Notes: generated by a model not told the origin, from the letters alone. A stretch of DNA of 64,000 nucleotides from CAITWF01 sp038231575 (GCA_038231575.1 JBBRLB010000011.1:1-64000), one strand, 5' to 3'. Numbered from the stretch's first letter, positions 53,224 through 62,080 are shown. Numbers and translations are program-made.

Positions 53224-53288
53224 GGCGGGCTTCCACCCGCTCTTCGGTTGCACACCCCACGCCGGAAAAGGCGGGCAGAAGCCCGACC
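53223..53288. repeat. Inverted repeat between convergent recJ and sensor kinase genes
   Basis: GGGCGGGCTTCCACCCGC (53223-53240) and GGCGGGCAGAAGCCCGACC (53270-53288) form an imperfect hairpin that fills the gap between two convergent genes. It probably acts as a two-way terminator. Confidence 0.6.
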
Positions 53289-53292
53289 GGCT

Positions 53293-56109
53293 TCACTGCC
53301 CGAGCACTGCACCGAGTTGGCGGAGCATGGTCTCCAGCGTGAAAGGCTTCGGCAGCAGGACGACTTCGCCGAGCCCGCGCAGGCGATGCAGCACGTCCTG
53401 TTCGCTGAAGCCGCTCATGACCAGCACGCGCGCCGCGGGTCGGAGCGCGCGGATTTCGCGCAGCACTTCCGCGCCGTCGAGCCCCGGCATCGTGAGATCG
53501 AGCATAATGGCGGTGAAACGATCGGGCTCCGCGCGAAAGGTCTTCAGGGCCGCGATGCCATCGGCGGCGAGCACCGTGGTGTAACCGTGGTGGCGAAGCA
53601 GCGCGTCGGCAGTCGCCAGCACCGTCGGCTCGTCGTCGACCACCAACAGGGTGCCGCCGCTGGCCGGCGCGGGCGTAACGGTGATAGTCTGGCCCGGATA
53701 CCCGGCGCGCGGCGCGGCGGCCGGCAGGAACAGCCGGAACGTCGAGCCCCGGCCGACGGTGCTTTGCACGGTGAGCGCACCGTGGTGGGTGCGGACGATC
53801 CCGAGTGTCGCCGCGAGCCCGAGTCCGCGGCCGGTGAACTTCGTCGTGAAAAACGGATCGAAGACACGCGCGAGCGTGGCCGGGCTCATGCCCTCGCCGG
53901 TGTCGGATACTTCCAGGCAAATGCAGTCGCCGGACGGCACGTCGAACGCGTGCACCGCATCGGCCGGCTCCGCGGTGGGACGCCCGAGACGGGTCGTCAC
54001 GCGGATCTCGCCGGGCGCTTCGCCGAGCGCCTCCGACGCGTTGATCACGAGGTTCATCACAACCTGGCGGAGTTGCGAGGCGTCGCCTTCCACGGCGGGC
54101 AGATTGGGCGCGAGCGAGACGTGCAACGCGGCTTTCTTGCCGATCGAAACTTCGAGCAGGCGCGCGGTGTCGTGCACGAGCTGGCCGAGATCGAGGCGCT
54201 CGACGACGAGGTTGCCGTGGCCGGCGTAGGCGAGCATCTGGCGGCAGAGATCGGCGGCGCGGCGCGCGGCCGTCTCGATGGGCGCGAGATGCTGGTCGGC
54301 GGGATTGGTTTGGCGCGCGAAGCTGGCGTTGGCGAGGATGACGGTGAGGAGGTTGTTGAAATCGTGCGCGATGCCGCCGGCGAGCACGCCGAGGCTCTCG
54401 AGCTTTTGCGTCTCGAGCATCTTCAACTGGATTTTCTGTTGTTCTTCCTCCGCGGTTTTGGCCGCGGTGATGTCCTGCAGCGAGCCATAGATTTTCACGA
54501 CCTGGCCATCGCGGCGCTCCACGCGCCCCGTGGTGTGCACGCGAATGGCCCGGCGTTTGGCCGTGACCAGCGAGAGTTCGAGATCGTAGTTCGTGCCGAG
54601 TTGGATCGCGTGAGCCATGGCGGCGGCGATGAGCGTGCGGCTTTCCGGCGCATAGAACACGATCGCGGAGTCCAGGGTCGGGCGAAACTCGCCCGGCGTC
54701 GTTTCGTGGATGCGGTGGGTTTCGTCCGACCAGTAAAGATCGTGCGTGGCCAAATCGTATTCCCAACCGCCGATGTGGGCGACGGCCTGCGTTTGCTCCA
54801 GCAAATGTGCGGAGCGGGCGAGGAGTTCGCGGCTTTCGAGCAGGGCCTGCTCGGTGCGTTTGCGTTCGGTGATGTCAGTGTGCGTGCCGGCGATGCGCTG
54901 CGCCGAGCCGTCGGGGGCGCGCGCGACCACCTTGCCGCGATCGAGAATCCAGCGCCACTCGCCGGACTTGGACTGCATGCGGTATTCGATGGTGTAGGAG
55001 CCGCCGTCGCCGGCGTGGACGCGCGAACGCCAACCGTCGTGCGACGAGCGATCGGCGGGATGCACGAGCTGCGTGCCGCCCTCGAGCGTCGGCGGAATTT
55101 CGGCGAGCGTGTAACCGAGCATCGCGGCCCAGCGTTCACTGCGGGCAAACCGGCCCGACCGCACATCCCAGTCCCAAAATCCATCGCCGCTCCCCTCAAG
55201 CACGAGAATGAGCCGCTCCTCGCTGTCGCGCAGGGCGCGCGCCTGCTCGCGCACCTTGCTGAGCAGGCGGCGCTGCCGCACGATGACGAGGAGCACGCCG
55301 GCGAGCACGAGAGTCAGCGGGATGAGGTAAGCCTGGACGTCCTTGAACCGCACGCCCCGCGTGTCGAGCGGACCGATCCATTGTTCGTAGATTTTGTCCC
55401 ACGTGCCGTCGGCGTGAATGTTGGCGAGGCCGTCGTTGAGCTGCGCCAGCAGCTCCGGCTCCCCGGGATGCACGCCGAGTCGCAGGCGATAATGCATGTC
55501 CTCGACCTCGAGGTCGGCCTCGGTCACCTGCGAGAGGTGTTCCTGATCGGCGAAATGGCGGCCGAAGAGTCGCACCGCCAGCACGGCGTCGCACTCGCCG
55601 CGATCGACCGCGGTCAGCGCGTCGACGAGCCGCGGGTAGAAACGCAATTTTGTGAAGCCCTGCCGCAGGAGGTATTGATGGCCGGCGCTGAGCTGCGTTG
55701 TGCCCATTGTTCGCGCTTTGAGCTCGGCGAGATTCGTGGCCGGCGGCGCGCCTTTGCGGACGAACACCGCCGATTTCAGATCCAGATGGGTCACGCTGTA
55801 AGCGATGAAACTCTCGCGCTCCGGCGTGGCGACGACCGCGGCGAGGATGTCGAGCTGGTGCGCACGGAAATCATCGAGCAGCTCCGGCCACGGTTTGCAG
55901 ACGAACTCGATTTCCAAGTGCTGGTCGCGCGCCACGGCGCGCGCCACCTCCACTGCGTAGCCCTCGGGCTGGCCGGTGGCACCGAGGTGCGACAGGCGGT
56001 CCGCGACGGGTTCGACGCCCACGCGCAGCGGCGCCCCTAGCCCGAGAGCGGTCAGCAGAAAGAACCCCAGCACGCCGCAAGGCAGGGTTCGGCCACTTGG
56101 TGGACACAT
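53293..56109 (-). CDS. Hybrid sensor histidine kinase with solute-binding sensor domain
   Basis: The 938-residue protein has, in order, a signal/anchor (GVLGFFLLTALGLGAPL), a periplasmic bacterial solute-binding family 3 domain (about 25-255; LRVGVEPVADRLSHLG...GYAVEVARAVA), a membrane helix (IPLTLVLAGVLLVIV) and two PAS domains (ITERKRTEQ and ITAAKTAEEE at their ends). A HisKA with GGIAHDFNNLLTV, an HATPase (MNLVINASEALGE; DTGEGMSP; GRGLGLAATLGIVRTHHG) and a receiver (VVDDEPTV; MLDLTMPGLDG) complete it. The SBP domain suggests sensing of an amino acid or similar small solute. No separate response regulator is adjacent, so the C-terminal receiver or a distant partner must take the phosphate. 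It is convergent with recJ. Confidence 0.9.
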   Translation of the reverse strand: MCPPSGRTLPCGVLGFFLLTALGLGAPLRVGVEPVADRLSHLGATGQPEGYAVEVARAVARDQHLEIEFVCKPWPELLDDFRAHQLDILAAVVATPERESFIAYSVTHLDLKSAVFVRKGAPPATNLAELKARTMGTTQLSAGHQYLLRQGFTKLRFYPRLVDALTAVDRGECDAVLAVRLFGRHFADQEHLSQVTEADLEVEDMHYRLRLGVHPGEPELLAQLNDGLANIHADGTWDKIYEQWIGPLDTRGVRFKDVQAYLIPLTLVLAGVLLVIVRQRRLLSKVREQARALRDSEERLILVLEGSGDGFWDWDVRSGRFARSERWAAMLGYTLAEIPPTLEGGTQLVHPADRSSHDGWRSRVHAGDGGSYTIEYRMQSKSGEWRWILDRGKVVARAPDGSAQRIAGTHTDITERKRTEQALLESRELLARSAHLLEQTQAVAHIGGWEYDLATHDLYWSDETHRIHETTPGEFRPTLDSAIVFYAPESRTLIAAAMAHAIQLGTNYDLELSLVTAKRRAIRVHTTGRVERRDGQVVKIYGSLQDITAAKTAEEEQQKIQLKMLETQKLESLGVLAGGIAHDFNNLLTVILANASFARQTNPADQHLAPIETAARRAADLCRQMLAYAGHGNLVVERLDLGQLVHDTARLLEVSIGKKAALHVSLAPNLPAVEGDASQLRQVVMNLVINASEALGEAPGEIRVTTRLGRPTAEPADAVHAFDVPSGDCICLEVSDTGEGMSPATLARVFDPFFTTKFTGRGLGLAATLGIVRTHHGALTVQSTVGRGSTFRLFLPAAAPRAGYPGQTITVTPAPASGGTLLVVDDEPTVLATADALLRHHGYTTVLAADGIAALKTFRAEPDRFTAIMLDLTMPGLDGAEVLREIRALRPAARVLVMSGFSEQDVLHRLRGLGEVVLLPKPFTLETMLRQLGAVLGQ

Positions 56110-56183
56110 GCCGGCAGGCGAGCGACTTCGCCGCCGGTGCGCGACAAAAAAAACCGGTTTAGTCGCGCCCGCCAGACGGACGC

Positions 56184-57095
56184 TCAGTTGCGGGGCAACT
56201 TGCGGAATTCTTCGCTGCGGCGGAGGCCGTTGCGGACATCGGCCTCGGTCCAGCCCTTGTGCTGCATGAGGTCGGTGTAGCTCTTGAGTCCATCCGGATC
56301 GGGATCGCGGCGCAGGATTTCGCGGTAGGCGCGAGTGACGGCGAGGGAGACCTGCTTGTCCGCGCCCTCGCGGCTGCGCCGGAGATCCTCGCGCATTTCG
56401 TTTTCGGTCATGCCCCGGCTGAGGCTGCGCTTGTAGGCGGCGATGCCAGAGGCGTCGGGCTCGCGTCCGAGGACGTCGTGATACACCCGTCGAATGACCG
56501 CATCCAGATCGCGATTCTTAAACTCGTCGCTCCGGCGCAGTTGATCGCGGAGCTGATCTTCATTCCAACCCCCCTCGATCAGCCGGCTCAGGTAAAGCCG
56601 CAGACCCGGGCCATCGGCGTCGCGGCTGAGGATGTCACGATAGGCCGCGCGCACCACGCGCTCGGCGTCGCGGCGATCCCAGCGGGCAAAGACCACGGCG
56701 CCGTGCCCGACGGTCTGCACTTGGACCGCGGAAACGTTGCGACTCCACGTCTCGCGGGGATCATGGCCGAGGGCGAAGGCGCCGAGGTCGGGCACGTCGC
56801 CGTTGATCCAGATGTTGGCGCCGCGAAATTCGGAATTCTGAAACGCGAGCACGCGCACCGGCCCCTCGAGTTGCACGGAGCGCACGCGATCGTTGAAGGG
56901 CTGGCCGCGCGAATCGCGGAGCGACGCGAGATTGTTCACTTCCCTGCCGGCATCGACGACGAAGACTTCGCCGCGAAATCCGGGCTCGGTGTAGAAATAA
57001 GCGCGGCCGGGCTCGGAATGGGACAGGGGTGGTTGCGCGGACAACACCGTCGCGACGGCGGCGAGCAGCAGCAGCGGAAGGTAACGGGGAAGCAT
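56184..57095 (-). CDS. Secreted DUF4214-like protein with crystallin-like domain
   Basis: The 303-residue protein has a signal peptide (YLPLLLLAAVATVLSAQ) and a beta/gamma-crystallin-like segment (about 30-125; RAYFYTEPGFRGEVFVVD and VLAFQNSEFRGANIWINGD). Three repeats of about 45 residues follow, of the type 'VxRAYRDILxRDxDxxGLxxY...GWxExxxRxxLRRSxEF', which is the DUF4214 style seen in extracellular and S-layer-related proteins. The repeats may bind calcium through their Asp clusters. A 7-bp inverted repeat GCGCGAC/GTCGCGC (56139-56168) lies after the gene. It is upstream of the sensor kinase on the same strand; the relation is unknown. Confidence 0.7.
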   Translation of the reverse strand: MLPRYLPLLLLAAVATVLSAQPPLSHSEPGRAYFYTEPGFRGEVFVVDAGREVNNLASLRDSRGQPFNDRVRSVQLEGPVRVLAFQNSEFRGANIWINGDVPDLGAFALGHDPRETWSRNVSAVQVQTVGHGAVVFARWDRRDAERVVRAAYRDILSRDADGPGLRLYLSRLIEGGWNEDQLRDQLRRSDEFKNRDLDAVIRRVYHDVLGREPDASGIAAYKRSLSRGMTENEMREDLRRSREGADKQVSLAVTRAYREILRRDPDPDGLKSYTDLMQHKGWTEADVRNGLRRSEEFRKLPRN

Positions 57096-57130
57096 GGTGG
57101 GAAATGCGACCGCGGCAGGGCGAAAAAGTT

Positions 57131-57955
57131 TCAGCGGGCGAAGAAGGGATTGTGCTGCTTCTCCTGCGCGAGGGTCGTGAGCGGGCCGTGGCCGCAGGCC
57201 AGCACGGTGTCGCGCGGCAGCGTGAAAATCTTCTTCTGGTTGTTCTGGAACTGTTCGGCGAAATGCGTGGCGCTGCCGCCCATCGAGCTGGAAAAAACGG
57301 CGTCGCCGACGACTGCGAGCGGCCAGCTCAAACCGTTCATGAAATACGTCGTGCCACCCGGCGAATGTCCCGAGGTGAGCAGCGTCTTGATCGAGATCGG
57401 GCCGAGATGGAAGTGGGCGTTTTCCTTGAACGTTTTCGCCCCGGCAATCGGCGCCGGCTCGATCTCATGCGCCCAGACCTCGGCTTTCGTCTCCGCGACG
57501 AACCGCGCGAGATCAGCGACGTGATCTTCGTGGGTGTGGGTGAGGAAGATATATTGGAGCTTCAGCTTCTCGGCGCGGAGGAGATCCTGCATCGGCTCGC
57601 TGGTCGCGCCGGTATCGAAGGCGGCGGCGATCTTGTTGCGCGCATCCCAGATGAGATAGCTGTTCACCGTCATGTCCTCGTAGCGCGTGTTGAACGCCGC
57701 GAAGCCCGCCGGAAAAATTGCCTGCTGGGGATACCAGCGCTTGTGCGCCAGGGCCTCGAGCGCGTCGGCCGAGAGCCGCAGGTGCCGCGCAACGCGGCGG
57801 ATTGCCGCATCGATCGGCTGGCCGGATTTGATCGCCGCGAGATCCTCGGCGGACACCTCGGCGCGCTGCGCGAGATCGGCGTCGGCGATTTTCAGACCGC
57901 GTTGGGCCTTGTTGATGACGTCGTCAAAATTGTCTTCCAGCGGGATGCGGGCCAT
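57131..57955 (-). CDS. Metallo-beta-lactamase-fold hydrolase with N-terminal HTH-like domain
   Basis: The 274-residue protein is read from ATG 57955. The N-terminal 70 residues look like an XRE-type helix-turn-helix (LKIADADLAQRAEVSAEDLAAIKSGQPIDAAIRRVARHLRLSADALEAL). The rest is an MBL-fold enzyme with LTHTHEDHVADL (His140, His142, Asp144, His145), a GHSPGGTTYF motif and GHGPLTTL. Glyoxalase II-like or other thiolester hydrolysis is the likely chemistry. The fusion of a DNA-binding-like domain to a hydrolase is unusual. Upstream in-frame codons (to 58408) run antisense to the rbsD-like gene and are rejected. Confidence 0.78.
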   Translation of the reverse strand: MARIPLEDNFDDVINKAQRGLKIADADLAQRAEVSAEDLAAIKSGQPIDAAIRRVARHLRLSADALEALAHKRWYPQQAIFPAGFAAFNTRYEDMTVNSYLIWDARNKIAAAFDTGATSEPMQDLLRAEKLKLQYIFLTHTHEDHVADLARFVAETKAEVWAHEIEPAPIAGAKTFKENAHFHLGPISIKTLLTSGHSPGGTTYFMNGLSWPLAVVGDAVFSSSMGGSATHFAEQFQNNQKKIFTLPRDTVLACGHGPLTTLAQEKQHNPFFAR

Positions 57956-58040
57956 GGGGAGCAGCTTTAGCGGGGTGGACGGTGGCGCCGAGATAAAACT
58001 GGAGTTCGGCGCCGCGCCGCGGCTAGCGTGCGCGGCTGTC

Positions 58041-58430
58041 ATGCTCGCCCACGGCATCCTCAACCCCCACCTCCTGTCGCTCCTCGCGCGCGCGCGCCAC
58101 ACCAACACGATCGTGATCGCCGACCGGGGGTTTCCGTCGTGGCCCGGCCTCGAAACGATCGATCTTTCGCTGGTGGACGGGGTGCCAACGGTGCTGCAGG
58201 TGCTAAAGGCGGTGCGGAAAAATTTCCTCGTGACCGAGGCGTTCATGGCGGCGGAGTTCGCCGGGGCGAACGCGCCTGCGACCCGCCAAGCGTTCGCCGC
58301 CGGACTGCGTGGCGTGCCGCTCACGCGCGAGCCGCACGTGGATTTCAAGCGACGCGTGCCCGGGGCCCTCGGGCTCATCCGCACCGGCGACACGGTGCAA
58401 TACGCCAACCTGATCCTCGTGTCGGGTTGA
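58041..58430 (+). CDS. RbsD/FucU-family sugar mutarotase
   Basis: The 129-residue protein starts MLAHGILNPHLLSLLARARHTNTIVIADRGFP, which matches the RbsD pyranase opening with its conserved His and Asp, and ends IRTGDTVQYANLILVSG, the C-terminal signature. The family interconverts pyranose and furanose forms of sugars such as ribose. There is no ribose ABC transporter in the window. An SDR gene follows 73 bases later and could act on the same sugar. It is divergent from the MBL gene. Confidence 0.85.
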   Translation: MLAHGILNPHLLSLLARARHTNTIVIADRGFPSWPGLETIDLSLVDGVPTVLQVLKAVRKNFLVTEAFMAAEFAGANAPATRQAFAAGLRGVPLTREPHVDFKRRVPGALGLIRTGDTVQYANLILVSG

Positions 58431-58503
58431 TCGCGCGGGCGCGGACGCTGACAAGATTTGCGATTGCCAGTGGCGTTGGCGCGGCGCTTCTTCTCCCTTT
58501 CTC

Positions 58504-59295
58504 ATGAGCACCTCCTCCGATTATCTCTCAGCGTTGTTCAACCTCAGCGGCAAGGTCGCGGTCGTCATCGGTGGGACCGGCGAACTTTGCGGCGCGATGG
58601 CCGAGGGCCTGGCCGGCGCGGGCGCCGAGGTGGTGCTCGTCGGCCGTAACGAGGAAAAAGCGAAGCCGCGCCTGGAACGCATCGCGGCCGCCGGCGGCAA
58701 GGGCTATTTCGTCTCCGCCGAAGCGAGCGAGAAGGCGGCGATCGAGCAATTGCTCGCCACGGTGCTCCAGCGTTCCGGCCGCGTGGACATCCTCGTCAAC
58801 GGCGCCGGCGTGAATTCCGCGACCCCGTATCTCGACATCCAGGAAGACGAGTTCGATCGCATCATGCGCATCAACGTGAAGGGCGTGTTCCTTGGCTGCC
58901 AGATTTTCGGCAAATACCTCGTCGAGCGCGGCGAGGGCGGCTCGATCATCAACCTTGGCTCCATGACCGGGCTGGTGCCGTTGTCGCGCGTGTTCACCTA
59001 TTCAGCGAGCAAGGCCGCGGTGCACAATCTCTCGAAGAACCTCGCCCGCGAGTGGGCGACCAGGAAGGTGCGCGTCAATATCCTCGTGCCCGGCTTTTTC
59101 CCGGCGGAGCAAAACCGCAAGGTGCTCACCCCGGAGCGCGTGGCGTCGATTCTCGGCCACACGCCGGCGAAGCGTTTCGGGGAAGCGCGGGAATTGGTGG
59201 GCGCGACGCTGCTCCTCGCGAGTGACGGGGCGGGCAGCTTTATTACCGGCGCGGAAATCGTCGTGGACGGCGGCTACCACGCGATGACGATCTAA
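58504..59295 (+). CDS. SDR-family oxidoreductase
   Basis: The 263-residue short-chain dehydrogenase has the cofactor loop VVIGGTGELCGAMAEGLAGAGAEVVLVGRNEEKA (TGxxxGxG variant), the NGAG motif, the catalytic Ser in NLGSMTG and YSASKAAV (Tyr-x3-Lys), and a typical C-terminus (ITGAEIVVDGGYHAMTI). The nearest functional groups by motif are sugar-acid dehydrogenases such as D-mannonate or 2-dehydro-3-deoxygluconate oxidoreductases. The substrate is not determined. It lies just after the RbsD-like gene. Confidence 0.9.
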   Translation: MSTSSDYLSALFNLSGKVAVVIGGTGELCGAMAEGLAGAGAEVVLVGRNEEKAKPRLERIAAAGGKGYFVSAEASEKAAIEQLLATVLQRSGRVDILVNGAGVNSATPYLDIQEDEFDRIMRINVKGVFLGCQIFGKYLVERGEGGSIINLGSMTGLVPLSRVFTYSASKAAVHNLSKNLAREWATRKVRVNILVPGFFPAEQNRKVLTPERVASILGHTPAKRFGEARELVGATLLLASDGAGSFITGAEIVVDGGYHAMTI

Positions 59296-59373
59296 TATTG
59301 CCTGTAGAGTTGGCGGATAATCGCCAATGGGCGCTTGCTATAGAGCGGAGGTGATTGTAGCTAGGTCCTCCCT

Positions 59374-59754
59374 ATGATTACTCAAAAGATTAAAGAACTC
59401 GCAGCGGCCAAAGCAAAACTCGCAGGCCTCGAAAAAACCATCGCGGCGGAGTTGAACCAGGAACTGGCGGCGTTGCCTGCGCAGTTTGGGTTCACGGACG
59501 TGAAATCCTTTATCCAGGCGGTGAAAGCCGCCGCCGGTAGCAAGCGCGGCCCGAAAGCGAAAGCGGCCAAGCCCGCCAAGGGCGGCAAGAAGCGCCGCAC
59601 GCGCGCCGTCATCACCGACGCCATGCGCGCGCAGGTGAAGAAGCTGGTCGAGGCCGGGAAGACCGGGGGCGAGATCGCGAAGGCCGTCGGCGTTTCCCTG
59701 CCGAGTGTGCACAACATCAAGAAGGCCCTCGGCCTCGTGAAGAAGAAGAAGTAA
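59374..59754 (+). CDS. Small basic nucleoid-type protein with HTH
   Basis: The 126-residue protein has an N-terminal helical/coiled-coil part (QKIKELAAAKAKLAGLEKTIAAELNQEL), a hinge with FGFTDVKSFIQAVKA that resembles the linker region of H-NS-like proteins, then a Lys/Arg/Ala-rich tract (residues about 55-75). A C-terminal helix-turn-helix of Hin-recombinase type follows (RAQVKKLVEAGKTGGEIAKAVGVSLPSVHNIKKALGL), with a Lys-rich tail. It could be a nucleoid-associated or regulatory protein. Family not named with certainty. It has its own terminator at 59782. Confidence 0.7.
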   Translation: MITQKIKELAAAKAKLAGLEKTIAAELNQELAALPAQFGFTDVKSFIQAVKAAAGSKRGPKAKAAKPAKGGKKRRTRAVITDAMRAQVKKLVEAGKTGGEIAKAVGVSLPSVHNIKKALGLVKKKK

Positions 59755-59781
59755 GCGGAGATTTTTACCCGCGCACTTTCG

Positions 59782-59806
59782 GCCCCGTTTCGACGGGGCT
59801 TTTTTG
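59782..59806 (+). terminator. Intrinsic terminator after the small HTH protein gene
   Basis: GCCCCGT-TTCG-ACGGGGC (59782-59799) is a perfect 7-bp stem with a stable UUCG loop followed by TTTTTTGTTT. Confidence 0.92.
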
Positions 59807-59845
59807 TTTGCGGGTGCCGCCGGCGATGGCGAAGAGTCGCGGTCC

Positions 59846-60760
59846 ATGTCCGCCGCATTCATCCAGGCCAACACCAACGGCCGCCTCCATCCCGCGACCG
59901 AGCCGTCGATTTCCCCGCTCAACCGCGGCTTCCTTTATGGCGACGCCATCTACGAAGTGTGGCGCACCTACCAGGGCGTGATTTTCACGTGGGAGGAGCA
60001 CTGGGCGCGGTTGTTCCGCTCGGCGAAGTCGCTCTATATGGATCTGCCGTTCACCCCCGCGCAGATGTTGCCGGAGATCCGGAAGACGGTCGCGGCGTAT
60101 CGCGAGAAAACGAGCGACGCGGGCGAACTTTATATTCGCATCCAGATCACGCGCGGCGCCGGCGCGATCGGGCTTGATCCTGCGCTCGCGGATCGGCCGG
60201 ACTTTGTGTTGCTCGTGCAGGCATGCCCGACCATGGCCGACGAAAAAATCCGTGCGGGGATGAAGCTCTCGCTCGCGACCGGCCTCCGGCGCAATCCGAT
60301 CGACGCGCTCAATCCGGCGTGGAAGACCGGCAACTATCTCAACAACGTGCTCTGCCTCCGGGAGGCGCGCGCGCGCGGCGCCGACGAGGTCGTGATGTTG
60401 AATCTCGCCGGTGAAGTGACCGAGTCGGCCGTGTCGAACATCGCCTTCATCAGCGGTGGCATCCTGATCACCCCGCCGCTCTCGGCGGGAATTCTCGGCG
60501 GCATCACGCGCGATCTCGTGCTCACGAAAATCGCTGCGACCGCGCAGGTGCCGGTGCGTGAGGCCGCGGTGAAGCCGGAGGAATTCGCGTCGATGGACGA
60601 GGGTTTCCTGCTGTCTTCCACCAAGGACATCGCGCCGATCGCCAGCATCGACGGCGTGAAGTTCAAAGTCGGCGCGGACACGATCGCGATGAAGCTGAAG
60701 GCGGCGTTTGCGGACTACATGACGTCCTACGCGGCTTCGCACCCGGAGCTGAAAGCATAG
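59846..60760 (+). CDS. Class IV aminotransferase (branched-chain/D-amino-acid type)
   Basis: The 304-residue PLP enzyme of fold type IV shows RGFLYGDAIYEVWRTYQGVIFTWEEHWARL (N-terminal), NPAWKTGNYLNN with Lys160 as PLP lysine, and VTESAVSNIAFI plus GITRDLVL near the C-terminus. It could be IlvE, a D-alanine aminotransferase or a 4-amino-4-deoxychorismate lyase. NYLNN after the lysine and the length lean to an IlvE/DAAT-type transaminase. I leave the symbol open. ATG 59846 is chosen because the previous in-frame codons are part of the terminator region. It is separated from the MoeB-like gene by a hairpin. Confidence 0.82.
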   Translation: MSAAFIQANTNGRLHPATEPSISPLNRGFLYGDAIYEVWRTYQGVIFTWEEHWARLFRSAKSLYMDLPFTPAQMLPEIRKTVAAYREKTSDAGELYIRIQITRGAGAIGLDPALADRPDFVLLVQACPTMADEKIRAGMKLSLATGLRRNPIDALNPAWKTGNYLNNVLCLREARARGADEVVMLNLAGEVTESAVSNIAFISGGILITPPLSAGILGGITRDLVLTKIAATAQVPVREAAVKPEEFASMDEGFLLSSTKDIAPIASIDGVKFKVGADTIAMKLKAAFADYMTSYAASHPELKA

Positions 60761-60765
60761 GTTTG

Positions 60766-60828
60766 TAGGCCCGGCCGTTGGCCGTGCATCACGTTGATTT
60801 TTTCCAACCCGGCCCGCGGCCGGACCTA
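60766..60828. repeat. Inverted repeat between convergent genes
   Basis: TAGGCCCGGCCGTTGGCCG (60766-60784) and CGGCCCGCGGCCGGACCTA (60810-60828) pair at 16 of 19 positions. The loop contains TTTTTT. Its place between two convergent genes suggests a bidirectional terminator. Confidence 0.65.
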
Positions 60829-60830
60829 CC

Positions 60831-62003
60831 TCAATACCGCTGCAGCGTCGGATCGATTTGATCGGTCCACGCGGCGATGCCGCCGCCGACATTGCTCACG
60901 GCGTTGAAGCCTTGGGCGCGGAGAAATTCTGTGACGCGCATGCTGCGGACGCCGGTGTGACACATGATCAAGAGATGCTCATGCCGCGGGAGATCGTGCA
61001 TCTTCTCCGGGATTTGCCGCATCGGGATCAGCTCGGCGCCTGTGACGTGGCAGATTTCCGTTTCGTAGGGCTCGCGCACGTCGATGAGCAGCGCGGTGCG
61101 GGTTGCGGCGTCGAGCAGGCGTTTAGTTTCGGTGACGGAGATTTCGAGCGGATATTCAGTGGCGTCCATGGAAGGTGAGGGGAGCGGCTCGCACGCCGCG
61201 GCATAATTCTCCGCGCGCACGTCGGGAATCGTCGGTGACGCGCCGCAGAGCGGACAACGCGGATCCCGCGGCAGGGCGAGGGTCTGGAAACGCTGCGTGA
61301 GCGCGTCGTAAGTGAGTAACCGGCCGCGCAGCGGTTCGCCGGCGCCGGTGATTAATTTAATCACCTCGAGGGCTTGCAGGCTTCCGATCACGCCGCACAG
61401 CGCTCCGAGCACGCCCGCCTCGCCGCAGCCCGGCACGCTTCCCGGCGCAGGTGGTTCCGGGAAAAGACAGCGATAGCAGGGACCGCCCTGGGCCGGATCG
61501 AAGACGGACACCTGACCTTCGAATTTAAACACGCTGCCGTAAACGAGCGGTTTCCTGGCGAAAAACGCCGCGTCGTTATTCAGGTAGCGCGACGCGAAGT
61601 TGTCCGTGCCGTCGACGATGAGGTCGTAGCCGCCAAACAGCGCGACCGCGTTGGCGGCGTTGACGCCATCGGCGTGCGGGACGACGCGGATGAACGGATT
61701 CGTCGCGCGCAGCCGCCGCGAGGCCGAGGCCACCTTGGGCTCGCCGACCGAGTCGTCGTCGTGGAGGAGCTGCCGCTGCAAATTGTGATCGGCGACGCAA
61801 TCGAAGTCGGCGATGCCGAGCGTGCCGACACCGGCGGCGGCGAGATAGAGCGCGGCGGGGCTGCCGAGTCCGCCGGCGCCGACGACGAGCACGCGGGCCG
61901 CCGCGAGCTTCGTCTGGCCCGCGACGCCCACCTCGCCGAGCAGGATGTGCCGGCTGTAGCGCGCCAGTTCGGCGGGCGAGAGTTTGGGCATCTGATCGGG
62001 CAT
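60831..62003 (-). CDS. moeB: MoeB/ThiF-family adenylyltransferase fused to rhodanese
   Basis: The 390-residue protein has an N-terminal E1-like domain (ARYSRHILLGEVGVAGQTKLAAARVLVVGAGGLGSPAALYLAAAGVGTLGIADFDCV), the zinc ligands CYRC and CPLC, and the active-site segment VPGCGEAGVLG. The C-terminal rhodanese domain (about 290-390) has the active Cys in LIMCHTGVRSMR. MoeBR proteins of this plan adenylate and then sulfurate the C-terminus of MoaD or ThiS for molybdopterin or thiamin synthesis. No moaD, moaE or thi gene lies in the window. ATG 62003 is preferred to upstream in-frame starts, which run antisense to ruvX. Confidence 0.9.
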   Translation of the reverse strand: MPDQMPKLSPAELARYSRHILLGEVGVAGQTKLAAARVLVVGAGGLGSPAALYLAAAGVGTLGIADFDCVADHNLQRQLLHDDDSVGEPKVASASRRLRATNPFIRVVPHADGVNAANAVALFGGYDLIVDGTDNFASRYLNNDAAFFARKPLVYGSVFKFEGQVSVFDPAQGGPCYRCLFPEPPAPGSVPGCGEAGVLGALCGVIGSLQALEVIKLITGAGEPLRGRLLTYDALTQRFQTLALPRDPRCPLCGASPTIPDVRAENYAAACEPLPSPSMDATEYPLEISVTETKRLLDAATRTALLIDVREPYETEICHVTGAELIPMRQIPEKMHDLPRHEHLLIMCHTGVRSMRVTEFLRAQGFNAVSNVGGGIAAWTDQIDPTLQRY

Positions 62004-62080
62004 CGTCGCGAAGGAGAGCCGGAACCCGGCGCGCCGCAAATGAAATTGCGCCCGCGCCACGCCGCCGCCGGAATCGCCGG

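Noticed and set aside
53248..56040. 930-codon ORF on the + strand
   Set aside because: Antisense to the hybrid kinase; composition-driven shadow.
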